A stretch of DNA of 64,000 nucleotides, taken from Scortum barcoo (taxonomy: Eukaryota; Chordata; Actinopteri; Centrarchiformes; Terapontidae). Made by a program: the position numbers and the translations under genes. Position 1 is the first letter of the stretch. Every line of letters starts with the position of its first letter. Positions 39,662-50,620 of this stretch are shown piece after piece. The stretch is taken from positions 21,138,001 to 21,202,000 of the forward strand of contig CM041553.1 in NCBI GenBank assembly GCA_023238725.1, read 5' to 3'. The notes below the pieces were generated by a model that saw only the letters and a list, made by a program, of their open reading frames with translations, was not told the origin of the DNA and did not search any database.

Positions 39662-40618
39662 GTAAGGAAGGACGGATCTGACTGTTTGTGGATGTGCATC
39701 TTTTTTTATTCCTTCTTTTTTCATTTGGCGCTGCTGATGGAGGACTGGGGTTTTGGTGCGATAATAAAAGCGAACTCCTCGCCAGTCGGGTAATGTGGAT
39801 GCTCGCATCCCCCCCGGTGCATTTGATGTTAAGAGGGGAATCAAATAACTTTCCACCGGGACCGTTAGTCCAGAGTCTGCTCCATGATAAAAGTTTATGC
39901 ACTTTATGTACAAACACCCGCAGTGATTGTGTTCAGATCATTGGTGGGTTTTAAACGTCCTGCACGCACCTGTCAGGGGGAGCCGAGGGGTCTCTGGTGC
40001 TGTCAAATTCTTTCTTTAAAAAAAAACAGCGTTTAAATGATTTATATTTCCTCCCTCCAGCACTTTGTCTCCTGTCGCACAATTAGCAGTCGGCGAGACG
40101 ACTTTAACGCAGCAAAGCATAGAAAAAATGGCAAGAACTTCAACAGCAACAGCGGAGCAAAAAAAAAAAAAATCTTTTAGTATTTATTCTGCGCAAAAGC
40201 AAAATGGAGCGATGTGCAGAGAGTTGCATGCCCCACAGAGGCAGGACAATCACGGCAGGAGCAGGAGGGGAGGAACGATCACATCTGTTTTGTTTGTTTT
40301 TTTATTTGTCCTTTTTTTATATATTTTAAGGCTTTGCACATTGTGTACACGGGGAGGTCCTGCAGGCAGTCTGGATAAGTTTAAGTCAGATATCTGGGCT
40401 GCTCCGGAGCCCCTTCAGAGGGTGCAGAGGACATTACTGACACATCCGAGACAGTGATGCCTCCACATCGCAGTCTATCCTGTCAAGTGTCCTGATGAGT
40501 GCCTGTATTTTCTTTGCTCTCTCACATGACGGCTCGTCTCCGGCCGCTAAAGCAACATTTCAAGTTGTGTCGCAGCTCTGTTGTGGCTGCAAGAGCAATA
40601 ACTATTGAGTGGCAGCCT
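39662..40618. other. Sequence between the two candidate nr3c2 promoters
   Basis: No coding sequence is recognisable. There is moderate CpG content, an A-run near 40160 and an acceptor-like ccctccag ending at 40060 that could define an additional alternative exon, though I see no convincing partner donor. Open frames in this stretch look like chance frames in GC-richer DNA. Confidence 0.4.
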
Positions 40619-40770
40619 CCCGACCAATCCGCGAACGGCCTGGTAAAGGAGCCTGGCGGATTTCTGGAGGAGCCGACCAATGGGAGCGCGGCGGGGGCGG
40701 GGATTCGAGCGCGGAGCCCGGACCGCGTCACGTCTATACATTAACCCTTAGCGCGCAGTTTTTTCTTCAA
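40530..40770. other. CpG-rich cluster 2
   Basis: A short CpG-dense segment covers the proximal promoter elements (CCAAT, GC box, TATA-like). It is separated from the first cluster by less CpG-rich DNA, which supports two separate initiation regions rather than one long island. Confidence 0.55.
40619..40745 (+). promoter_or_regulatory. Proximal nr3c2 promoter (two CCAAT boxes, GC box, TATA-like element)
   Basis: In order: CCAAT at 40624-40628, CCAAT at 40677-40681, the Sp1-type GC box GGGGGCGGGG at 40693-40702, the CRE-like half site CGTCA at 40726-40730, and the TATA-like CTATACATTAA starting at 40734. The segment is CpG-dense against an AT-rich background. The spacing (CCAAT, GC box, TATA, then about 180 bases to a donor) is that of an RNA polymerase II promoter firing rightward into the candidate exon ending at 40918. 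Confidence 0.65.
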
Positions 40771-40918
40771 CTTATCAGACTGTACATCTCCTGTAGTTCA
40801 GCGATAAGGAGCGTTATTTGTGCGTGAGAGAGAGGAAATGCTCTATAGACTCGCTTTGGACTTTTAACATATTGTGCGCACGCCTCGTTGCATGTTTATG
40901 TCTTGGTGCTGTTTAAAA
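40765..40918 (+). other. nr3c2: Candidate proximal non-coding exon 1 of nr3c2
   Basis: The right boundary is a strong donor, AAA|GTAAGT, with GT at 40919-40920, only 390 bases before the exon 2 acceptor. The left boundary is an estimate, set about 30 bases downstream of the TATA-like element at 40735. This exon has no start codon that opens a long frame, which fits a 5' UTR exon. It could correspond to one of the alternative first exons (1-alpha, 1-beta) known for mammalian NR3C2, but I cannot say which. Confidence 0.55.
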
Positions 40919-41308
40919 GTAAGTCATTAGAGTCATTCGATTGAATATTGAAATAATAATAAATCTGGTTTTATGTTATTTTTATTTGTAGAGAAGATAT
41001 GTCTGTCTTCACTCAGCCCTCTTTATTTTGTCCTACTTTTTTTTGCCTCATTAGGTTTTTATCCACTGAGGCAGAACTTACTGCTTTGGTATCGGCTCAA
41101 AACTAAAAAGACTATATTTACACTCCAGGTTTAAGATTCATTTGCATATTTCTAAATACATCATTTAGCCTCAAATGAGACCTGTAATCGCAGCCTAATG
41201 GTGAATACGCTTAATGCACCTGCTGCTCAACTATTATTATTAAACTTAATGCTGAGCAAATTCAAAACAACATCACTGTGAACTCTTTTCTTTTTGCTCG
41301 CTTGCCAG
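40919..41308 (+). other. nr3c2: Putative intron 1 (short form) of nr3c2
   Basis: An AT-rich 390-base segment begins GTAAGT and ends in a pyrimidine tract plus CAG. It is an intron if the proximal first exon is used, and the 3' part of a longer intron if the distal one is used. Confidence 0.55.
41286..41308 (+). other. nr3c2: Splice acceptor of nr3c2 exon 2
   Basis: A pyrimidine-rich tract (ttttctttttgctcgcttgc) ends in CAG at 41308, 19 bases before the MR start codon. The exon therefore begins with a short 5' UTR piece (41309-41327). In human NR3C2 the start codon is likewise close to the 5' end of exon 2, downstream of alternative non-coding first exons. Confidence 0.88.
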
Positions 41309-41316
41309 GTGAATCA

Positions 41317-41439
41317 ATGAGCCAGCAATGGAGACCAAAAGATACCAAAGTTTCTTTGATGGAAGCGATACAGAGAACAGATGGTCGCAGGTCCCCAGCA
41401 CCATGGAGCACTGCTGCAGCACAGAGGATTCAAGTCTGA
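41317..41439 (+). promoter_or_regulatory. Overlapping upstream ORF in the nr3c2 leader
   Basis: An ATG at 41317 lies 11 bases before the MR start and is in a different frame. It opens a 40-codon frame that ends at TGA 41437-41439, inside the MR coding sequence. Its context is weak (T at -3, A at +4), whereas the MR ATG has G at both -3 and +4. This is a typical leaky-scanning arrangement that could dampen MR translation. It is seen directly in the sequence; any effect on expression is inferred. Confidence 0.6.
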
Positions 41440-43123
41440 CCAACAGCGATATCCTGATGGACATAGTCAATGTCAGCTGCCCTGCTGGAAGCCCGGCCAC
41501 CGACTGCAAAGACAACAATACAAAGAAGCAGGAGCAGCCAATGCTTCGGCTCAGCCAGAACCAGCCATTTGTTCTCCCACACTTCAACAACTCTCTCCAT
41601 GGTCATAAGCAGGAAATGGACTCCAAGGAGCTTTCCAAGACTGTGGCCGAGTCCATGGGCTTGTATATGAATGCTGCCAGGGAGGCAGACTTTGCCTTTA
41701 GCCAGCATGGGGGCAGCACCAGCCCTGGGAAGATGTATCCAGTGTGTGGACGGCCCCTAGAGGAGACCCAGTGTGGCTCCACAAAAAAGCCATTTGGTTT
41801 CCAGCAGCCCAGCACCACTCCCAGAGAATGCACCGCCGGGACTCCAGTAAGCTCGGCCTCAATGCTGGCCTCATCTCTGTCCTGCAGTCCCCAAACCTCC
41901 AGCTCCATCTCCAGCCCCGGGGGCAGCAACAATATGGTGTCATCAACCACCAGTCCTCCAACGTGCTTTGGACCAGCGTGCTCGTCCGTCAACAGTCCCG
42001 TCAGCCAGACGTCTTGTGCTGCAACTCTAGCCAACATCAAGCGCAGGAATTCAGCCACATGTAGCCCCGTAGAGTCCAGCACAGTGGGCTCACCGCCGCT
42101 CACCAGCCCACTCAATGTCATGAGGTCCCCGATGTCCAGCCCCCAGAGCATGAGCAGCGTGAGATCGCCTCCGTCCTGCAGCACTACCTGTAACATTAGG
42201 TCGTCTGTTTCAAGCCCCACGGGCGGCAGCTGTATCAGCACTGCCAACAACTGCAACGCAGTCCGGCCGTCCATCTCCAGTCCGGCCACAGGGGGCACCA
42301 TGGCGGTCAGCAGCCCACAGAACCCCTCCTCAGGTGGGTTTCCTGTGTCCAGCCCTGCCGGCGGACTGGGTTTGGTGCAGAATGACACCAACAGCCCAGA
42401 AGCAGCGGGTCTGACCAGAGACACGGACTTCAAGAACTTTGAATTCCCCAAAGTAGAGATGGTAGACGGGGAGGTGTTCAATGTCGGCTTGGACCAGATG
42501 GGCATGGTTAAGTACATTAAGAATGAGCCGGGAACTGACTTCAGGAGCATGTGTTTAGGCAGCTCCAAGTGTAATGCGAGTAGCACACCTTTTATCACAC
42601 AGATTAAGAGTGAGCCAAACAAAAATGAGGGATGTATGAACCAACAGCCCTATAGTGAGCAGTCGCCATCTCTTGGTCTCTTTCCTGCATCTGAGACCAC
42701 CTATTTGTCCTTGAGGAATAACATTGATGAATACAGTCTTTCTGGCATCTTAGGACCCCCAGTCTCCTCCATGAATGGGAGCTATGAGCCCGATGTGTTC
42801 TCCAACAATGTCCTGTCTAAAGGGGTTAAGCAGGAGTCCACTGATGGCAGCTATTACCAAGAGAATAACAGCATGCCCACATCGGCCATTGTTGGAGTTA
42901 ATTCCGGTGGACATTCATTCCATTACCAGATTGGAGCGCAAGGAACAATGTCTTTCACGCGGCACGATGTGAGGGACCAGTCCAACCCTTTGTTGAATCT
43001 AATTTCGCCCGTAACGGCGTTAATGGAGTCGTGGAAATCTCGGCCAGGCATGTCACAGGGGTCTCTGTCAGCCAGAGGTGAGGGATACCCGGGTCAGAAC
43101 TGCATCACGGACAGCATGTCGAG
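41328..43123 (+). CDS. nr3c2: Mineralocorticoid receptor, coding part of exon 2 (N-terminal domain; gene continues beyond window)
   Basis: Encodes residues 1 to about 599 of the mineralocorticoid receptor, a nuclear steroid-hormone receptor (NR3C family) that binds corticosteroids and activates transcription in the nucleus. The start METKRYQSFFDGSDTENRW aligns with the human MR N-terminus. Other MR hallmarks are ELSKTVAESMGLYM (101-114), a Ser-Pro-rich stretch (about 160-345, many SSP motifs), three SUMO-type psi-K-x-E motifs at K398 (IKNEP), K427 (IKSEP) and K501 (VKQES), EYSLSGILGPPV (468-479), IVGVNSGGHSFHY (521-533) and ESWKS (567-571). In human MR the N-terminal domain is also about 600 residues and is also encoded almost entirely by exon 2. 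The chosen ATG has G at -3 and G at +4. The reading frame meets TAA directly after the AG|GTAAGG donor, so the exon ends at 43123 in the middle of a codon (two bases used). The zinc-finger and ligand-binding exons lie beyond 64000. Teleosts generally lack aldosterone, so the ligand is probably cortisol or 11-deoxycorticosterone (established knowledge). Confidence 0.96.
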
Positions 43124-43129
43124 GTAAGG
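43122..43129 (+). other. nr3c2: Splice donor ending nr3c2 exon 2
   Basis: The sequence AG|GTAAGG is a near-perfect U1 match with GT at 43124-43125. It sits where the MR family's exon 2 ends, shortly before the DNA-binding domain. The first in-frame codon completed within the intron is followed by TAA, so an unspliced transcript would encode only the 599-residue N-terminal domain. Confidence 0.92.
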
Positions 43130-44086
43130 AGAATGAAGACGTCTCTGTGTAGTCTATGTGAGTGCCTCTCAGTGTGTCTCAGCCACATCTCCAGTTTAAA
43201 ATGGAAATGTTCTGAGTTGTGATAAACAACCAAGTTAAGCTTTACAGAGAGAAGCAGTTTTAATTTTTCCTAAATTATGTATTTTTTTGTCAGAAAATCT
43301 GTATAAAAGTATGTCTCTCGAGTGGATCAGATAGATGAAGGGCCAGTTTGTTACAGTCAGGCTCATATTACTGTACACAAGGGATTTAGGGCGTTTGCTT
43401 TGAATGGAGCAAAAATAATAACAACAGCAAGGCTTGGGAAAGGCAGCGGGATGCTGGCCGGGGGAACAGGAATTAAAGGACGGGGTCCAGGTCATTGTTA
43501 TAGTAGCATGTGATCACAACATCATCTCTGCTAGCACTGCCCTCTGTTCTACTGTAACACAGAGGCAAAGTTTACCTCTTATCAGGGGCCTGTGTTTGTG
43601 TACAACAACAAAATTTATTGGTCTGTTATCGGGAGGTCCGACTAAGACCTTGTGTAATGCAAATATATGTTTTTATGGGCCCTAGGCCATTGGCAGCATC
43701 ATAAATTATGAATGATTGATCACATGCTTTTGTTGCCAAACTGATGAAATAAACAGTTGCTTTTGTGAAGGTGGGGGCTGAAACAAAACAAACAGGCCAA
43801 AGGGAAAAAAATCTATAATAGCTGCCAATCTGGCAAAGTGCAACTTTGACACAGTTGTGCTTCCAGTGTATTCCGGTGTCCTAGTTACATGTGAAGCTGA
43901 AGGAAGTGAATTATAAACTCGAGTAATAACAGTAATTATAAAAGCCATAGCATGAAATACATGTTAACACTTCTGAAGATACAGAAGTATCTGTGTTCGC
44001 CCAGCAGTGAGGGGTCCTGCTGTTTATTTACAGTAAATCAAAAGAAAGGTTTGTGGTCCTGTATCTGGGGAATTTAGGTGTGATAT

Positions 44087-44104
44087 GGGTTAGGGTTAGG
44101 GTTA
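44087..44104. repeat. Short telomere-like repeat (GGGTTA)3
   Basis: Three exact GGGTTA units. This is too short to imply telomere origin. Confidence 0.85.
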
Positions 44105-44953
44105 ATTTTGTGTATTTGAATAGCATTTACTGTCTGTAGGTGTTCTTTTAAAGTGCATTGCTATCATATATTTATTCATGGGATGTGATAAATTCAGTTT
44201 TATGAGCCAGTGCAAAAAAGCACTAAACAAAGTCATAAATGACTTCCTGCTTACTTGCATGGCTTTGATAAGAGTCAGATGCTTGCTGTGAGAGACGTGC
44301 AGTATTTGCGCCGCTGGTGGGACGTCGACGTCCGTTGCTCCGCTATGTTCGAATGTGACTTGACCATGACAATCCTGACTTTTGGCAGTGATGTTGCACA
44401 GACTCTCAAAATGGAGATTTATTATATCAAACGTTTTCCTGATTTAATTTGTAGAAACCAATTTTGCAGATCTCACTGATTGCTCTGCCATTTTCAGTTG
44501 TCTAGTTTAATTTTCTTCTGCTCAGCTGTTGTCATTCAGCTCGCAGGGACAAATATGGAGGAAGGAGCTGGGGAAAAAAGTCAGCTTATCAGTGTTTCAT
44601 CACCGTATATTCATGTAGCTTAGAAATGCAGTGTAGAACATCGCTCTTGATGATTAATGTTGCTTTCATGCATTTCTCAAAACCTTTTTATACAATAACA
44701 TATGATGATGAGTAGTTTTCATAAAACTACATAACATTGATGGTTGATATTTTTGTTTTTCCTACAGCAAACGCATACAGTAAGCATGTGTGTGCATGTG
44801 TGTGTGACTATATGTGTATTACCTCACACTACATCTCACTCATCAGATCTGGCCTTATTACCTTATCATCGGTATTTCTTATGTTTTTTCCGTTTGTGTT
44901 TATTCAGCCTTACATGTACAGTATACACTCATCTAGAGAGTAGATATGCCGTC

Positions 44954-44971
44954 TGTGTGTGTGTGTGTGTG
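44954..44971. repeat. (TG)9 microsatellite
   Basis: A short perfect TG run in nr3c2 intron 2. Confidence 0.85.
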
Positions 44972-45187
44972 CATGCGAGCCTCTGCTATAACAAGGCTTG
45001 CAGCTCTGAGGAGCCTGATACAGCCCGTTACCTTGGAGGCGACCCATATGGCAGGAGCCAAAGCGATGTTGACGGGATCACTGCCACCTTGGTCCTAATG
45101 AGATCCAGCTTAGTCTTAATGTCAGACAGGATGACAGTAAGAGGTGGGCCACATGGCAGCCAGCCAGCAGGCAGGGAGGCAGACAGG

Positions 45188-45240
45188 CACAAACACACAT
45201 ATACATATATACATACAATTAATGCATATACACATATAGA
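45188..45240. repeat. Degenerate CA/TA-rich repeat
   Basis: A run of caaacacacatatacatata-type sequence alternating CA and TA units. Confidence 0.6.
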
Positions 45241-48200
45241 AATGTCGTAGGTAGAGAGCAAACATCTAACAATTTTTCAGAGACTGCTGCCTACTTTCAG
45301 TGTCCTCTTACACCAGTAGTATTGTATTGATTGACAGCTATACTTAGACATAAACATAGGTTTATTGTATCCTGCCTGATATCTAAAAGTGCACCGCAGG
45401 AAACCTGTGGTACGAGCTTTGGACGGACTACATGGCACCCAGGCGCAATTTTTCATAGGCAAAAATGTTACGTAACCATTAAAAAGCACAACTAAAACTC
45501 TTTGATCCGCTGAAGCCTTGGATGACAGAGTGTAAAATCCCTTGGCTCTTTTTTTTCTCACTTTGGTTTCCTCTGTAAATGGTTTTAATTAAAAATGGCT
45601 GCTCATCTGAGCAGTCTGGATTACTTTGTGCAAAAAACGTTTTAACTCAGATTCACAAGAGAGGCGGAGGGAGAGAAGAAAAAAAAGAGTCGCCCCTAAC
45701 CAGAATTGTTGTATTTATGTGATGTTTGATTTAAACCTAATGCTCAGACGTGCTTAGTGTTGTACGTGATTGGAGGTTTAGATGAGATTTTCTTTCTTAA
45801 TTTTCTTACTGCATGAAAAGTTAAATTTCTGCATTTTTTCTTTTGAAGAACATTTAGAAGCTGTGCACCATAGTTTGAAGTCCATTATAAAAGACATGTC
45901 TTTGTTTTGACTGAAATATATGAATATGGAAATTATCATAAAGTGACCTACATTTGTGAACTGGATTATGTTTGCTTGCTGCCTAAATCTCCAAATCTCT
46001 TTTCACCCTATTTAGGGCATTTTTGTGCTGGTTTTCACAGTAATGTTTCACCAAATAGAATTACTCTAAAACTTGTCAGCTCTCTGACCTAATAATTTCA
46101 TAATCTGGCAAATGGTAAAGACTCAAAATAGAAGCCAACAATGTATTTTTTTTTCCTTTTAGATAAGCCCTCATTAAAAGCCTTTCCTATAGCCTTGGGA
46201 AAAGTACCTTACTATAGGCTGACATTTTCCTTGCTTTAAGCTTGCAGTCAGTGGCTGCCCATCATGAGGAAGCACCAGATTCAAGAGGGGAGAATGCTTT
46301 GCACTGGACTCTGGCCAACTCTCAATGTTCTGCAGAGGGATGAAAAGGCATACTCCTGAGAGCACACTAATAAGGCTTTAATTGTATGTTCCTCCACTAA
46401 ATTAATGGATGGAAATGATTTGATTAATTCAGACACCGCTGGATACTAATATCCAATTAAATCCCAACACCAGGCATGCACAGGGGCTCCCAGTGCATTA
46501 TGGGTTCCTGACTATAAAACGGGCAGCTGCTTGTTTGGGTTGTGAAAAGGGTGTTACAGGTGAAGGTGTTGGAGAATGGTTGCAGGTCTCAGCTCTCCAC
46601 ATAACCACCAAATGAGGCGAAGATGTTGCTTTACGTTGCATGCAAGTAAATATCATCATGTGCATTCTTTTGTGTGCTTTCAAAAATTCAATATGCAGTA
46701 GTAAGTCATAATAAAGTAGTGATTATCATGAACTTCAAGTACAAGGTTTTCCTATTAGTGTCACTCTTTTCTCATTCTGAAACCTGACTGAGTCAGTGAA
46801 CTGTAATGAATGTCAGGTAGAAAAACACATGAAAACATTCTTCAGCTTTCTCTTGTGAGTGTGTGGAAACTTGATCTCTCAAGTGCAGTCACTGAGTATG
46901 AGTCATATCACGCACACAGGCAAGATATGTAAGAGTTAATACGGTGATGGTTCTGCAAAAAAAGTGTTTAACAAACATAATAAATCTCTTGTTACTGAAT
47001 GTATGTGAGCCTGCATTGATAAAAATAATGCAGCCTGGAGGGCCTGAGCCATTCACATTAAATGAACCAATTGGGTTCAACGGGTTGAGGGTTAAAGTCT
47101 TCATGCTCAGTATACTGTATATACAGGTCATGTTTTTTGTTCATGTGAATGAGACCCTTTAGATAATTGATAAACCACTGAAGGATAACGAGAGTAAATG
47201 ATCTCAGCCAACAGTTATTTACAGTGAAATGATATATACCGTAGAGCAGAAGAACAGTGTAAAAGTACCTTGCAGTACAGTCAAATTGTGATCAAAGTAT
47301 ATGACAGCTTGATAACATCAGTCACAGGATTTGGACATTTAGCAGAAATAGTTTTGTAAAAGGTCATGAAAAAAACAGGTAAAGACTATATTTTGTAAAA
47401 TGATCAATGTGTAACATTTTTTATGTTTTACGTGTTTCACATGGACCGAAATAATGATATGAAACTGAACTGTTGTCATATCACATCTTGGGACAAGTAC
47501 ATGAATAAATCACTGTCTGTGTACGGGGCTGTTTGGCAGTTCAAATTTGCCTTTCAGTGCAGCAGTCCAGTCCAACAGTGAGTGATGAAAATTGGCTTGT
47601 TCCCCCAAGCAGAAATTAGCCATGTTTTCACGGTGAGCAAAAGAATAAAGACAGACAGTGCAGTAGTTGTAGAATATCGACCTTTGCTGTCTGGCTCATG
47701 GAGGGAGAAAAACTACTTATATACTAATTGAGCCTTGAAAATACATTTTAGCATAATAGGATTTGTCATATCCAAGGACAGCCTTGATGCACCTAAACCA
47801 CCTACTGCTTGAAACTATTATTCTTTCTCAAAGATAGAAAAATAAATTAAGAAAATCATCATTATTTTTTCCATTTTTCCCTTATTGTGTATCTTTGCAT
47901 GACAAAAAAAGAATAAGATTAATATATTCTGGATAAAAACTATAAATGAATAAAACACCTGAATGAAAAAACAATACGTGGAGCCCACAAGGATCCAGTT
48001 CTTTTCTGTCTTCTGGGCAGCCAATCACTCGTTGGTGTGGGCGGACTGGAGGCTTGCTTGTGTCGAGCATAGTGGTGAGGCAGTATGAGTAGTGAGAGTC
48101 GGTCCTTCTGTCTGCTGTTCTTAAAATATAAGCGTTTATCCTTAAAAATGAATGGCAGGTAAAGATAAAAGGTCCTTGTGAGGCATTTTAGATGCTGAAA

Positions 48201-48794
48201 ACTTGTTACTATTACAAAGGTTTTAATGGTGCTCACAGGTTGTTTATCTAAGGGTTAAATGGTTGCATGAAGCAGGTGTTAGTGAACCAGTTTTAAATTC
48301 TTCAGATTGTGCAGAGTTGATATTTTTTGGTTGATCTCAATCTCATTAGAGATATTTTCACACTGCTCCTACAGAGGAGCTTAGTGTAACCACGTCATTA
48401 CCACGTTTTTTTAGTCTCATATTGGGTTTATTTAATTTTTGCTGGGCTTTGCTACACAACTAAACTGATAGTGTGGACTTCCTCAGAGTTTTGTCAGAAT
48501 TATTGATGAGACTCAAATCTCAGTGACTGGCAGACAACTCTGTTAATGAAGCCTTGCCAATTTTGGCAGGAAATTGTGCAAACTAGTCAAAGTCTTGAAT
48601 CATTTTCACAACCTAAGGTGAAACAAATACAGAAATTATAACAGGATTATCATACATAAGCAAAAGGTGTCACGTGTCTTCCTGGACCACACAGATGTTA
48701 CAAAATTAGGCAATGATTTGAAACAGTGTGTTTTTGCATTTTTTTTCCAAGATATATTTGTAAGCCACAAATTTAGTGATTAGATGGTGAACAT

Positions 48795-48885
48795 AATGAA
48801 ACATTCAGCAACTAAAGAGTCAGATATGTCCCCCAGGAGTTGGTGGAGACCAAAACAGAGCTATAAGAAGGTGTAAATAGACAAA
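48795..48885. mobile_element. Fragment of a teleost interspersed repeat
   Basis: The segment gtcagatatgtcccccagga followed by gttggtggagaccaaaacag and agctataagaaggtgtaaat resembles part of a common percomorph repeat. Boundaries are unclear, and flanking DNA up to about 49.2 kb may belong to the same element. Confidence 0.35.
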
Positions 48886-49497
48886 CAGGTTCACCACAAC
48901 GTCTTTACAAGGTGATAATATGTCCATGTTGAGTTTACAGTCTTTTACATGGGCCAAATCTTTTTATGCTGTTTTAAAAGGGAAAGTAAAGGTTTCTACC
49001 AAAATGTTAAGGGGACCATTTTGAATTATAGAGCAGATTTGATTTTGCTAGCAGCTCCGTTAAATACCACAATACTCTTGCTTTCTCCGCCAAATGCTCA
49101 CCATATGGAACTGATTTATGGTTTTTTTTGCCCCTGCTCGTGCTACAGTGGCAAAAGGTTTCGGCTTATTTTGATGCCGTGGTTGTCAGATCTGTCTTTC
49201 GACCTTGTAAGGAAAATGAGAAAAAAAGAGCAAAACATAAAGAAATCACTGATCTGATCTAAATACCCAACAATGTTATCTTAACAGGCATAGCCATAAG
49301 GGTACAGTGAAAGCCGGCTTCCAGCTTTATGAATGGATGTTTCCTACCTTGTACTAGAGCGTAGGAGCACATGTCCTACAGTGGATGTAATCATTTTAAA
49401 AGCACCAAGATGATACTGTGTGGCACAATGATCGGACGCTTTTGTTTCACAGAAAAGAAACCATGTTAAAAGTCTTCACTCTGCCTCTCCCACGCAG

Positions 49498-49575
49498 AGC
49501 CATGCGCACACAGACACACACGCACGTACGCATACACACACACAACACGGCCGCCAACAACAACAACAACAGCAC
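49498..49575. repeat. Compound CA and AAC repeat
   Basis: An imperfect CA-rich tract (acacagacacacacgcac...) is followed by a run of AAC units near 49553-49570. Confidence 0.75.
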
Positions 49576-50577
49576 ACATTCTAGGCCGGACTTGACACCC
49601 CAATAAAAGTGTGGTTACTGCCGGCCAGGGCTCCTGGGATTTGAATGCTTGTCTTGTCCTCATTTGAACTTCTTCCTGAAACACAGTCTGGTGACAGAGG
49701 GCCAGATTTCCGCTAGGCCGGTCCTGTAGTTGGAGATCTACTCTCTATTACCTACCGCTGACATTCCCTTCTGTTGTTGAGGTCATTAACAAACTGCATA
49801 AAGGAGGCGGAAACTAAATACCAGAGCTGCAACAAAGCATAGTGCATGCTTCTGTTTGGTGATGAATGCCCTGATTTTAATAGCGTGCTGCTGTGTGAAA
49901 AACTGTAGCTGAATGGCAGTCTTTTGTGCACCAGGTACTTTGTTTACCTAGCATGCAAGTCGCCTCGAAGATCTCCCACAAGCAGTCTTAAAGATCGCTT
50001 GAGCCTTATATGCAGGTTTTGTTTGGAAGAGAAGGTGAATGAAGTGCATTGTCGTCTGAGATGATATAGCAACATGCTGGCATCAGTAATATAGAGTGAC
50101 TACAGGGAAATATATACATATTATATTGCAAATTTCAAAGATTAACAGGTCATAAGAGCCTTTCACTAATGTCATAAATAAAAAAGAAATGTTTGTTGAG
50201 CTAAATGCAGGCAGATGTCTAATTCATTGGTTGGACATTATTCATTCCGAGCTATAAAAAGCAATGAGATCTATATTTCATTTTTGGTGGAGAGGATGCA
50301 GAGAGAGCCCATCTCAACTCTCTTAGCATATTATTGTCTTCCCCTTGTATCCTGATATACTTGACTGAGCAAACGAGGCTTGCCTTTATCATTCATGTTT
50401 AATTAGAGTTTGTCTAAGTATTCATGCCAAAGTGCTTACATTTAAACCCAGTGTCTGTCTTGTCAGTTCCTCCATAGAAAGAATGCAGTAAAGGAAGATG
50501 CTTCAAAAAAAATGTTAATTGTTCAGCTTGAAAGGTTCCCAAAGTAGGTCATGCATAGTTGGCTCAAATAAAGTGAG

Positions 50578-50620
50578 GGGTGTGTGTGTATATGTGTGTG
50601 TGTGTGTTGGTGGGGGGGTT
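50578..50620. repeat. Interrupted TG repeat followed by a G-run
   Basis: Two TG runs are separated by tata and are followed by tgggggggg-like sequence. Confidence 0.8.

Noticed and set aside
40065..40457. 130-residue frame in the CpG-rich region
   Set aside because: Contains a long Lys run from an A-tract and no domain. It lies between candidate first exons and is best read as chance in GC-richer DNA.
41603..42622. 339-residue open frame on the minus strand across nr3c2 exon 2
   Set aside because: It is the antisense shadow of a Ser/Pro-rich coding exon, whose codon composition leaves few stops on the other strand. The product has no recognisable domain.
44087..44104. Interstitial telomere or chromosome fusion scar
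   Set aside because: Only three GGGTTA units; a run this short is common by chance or slippage.
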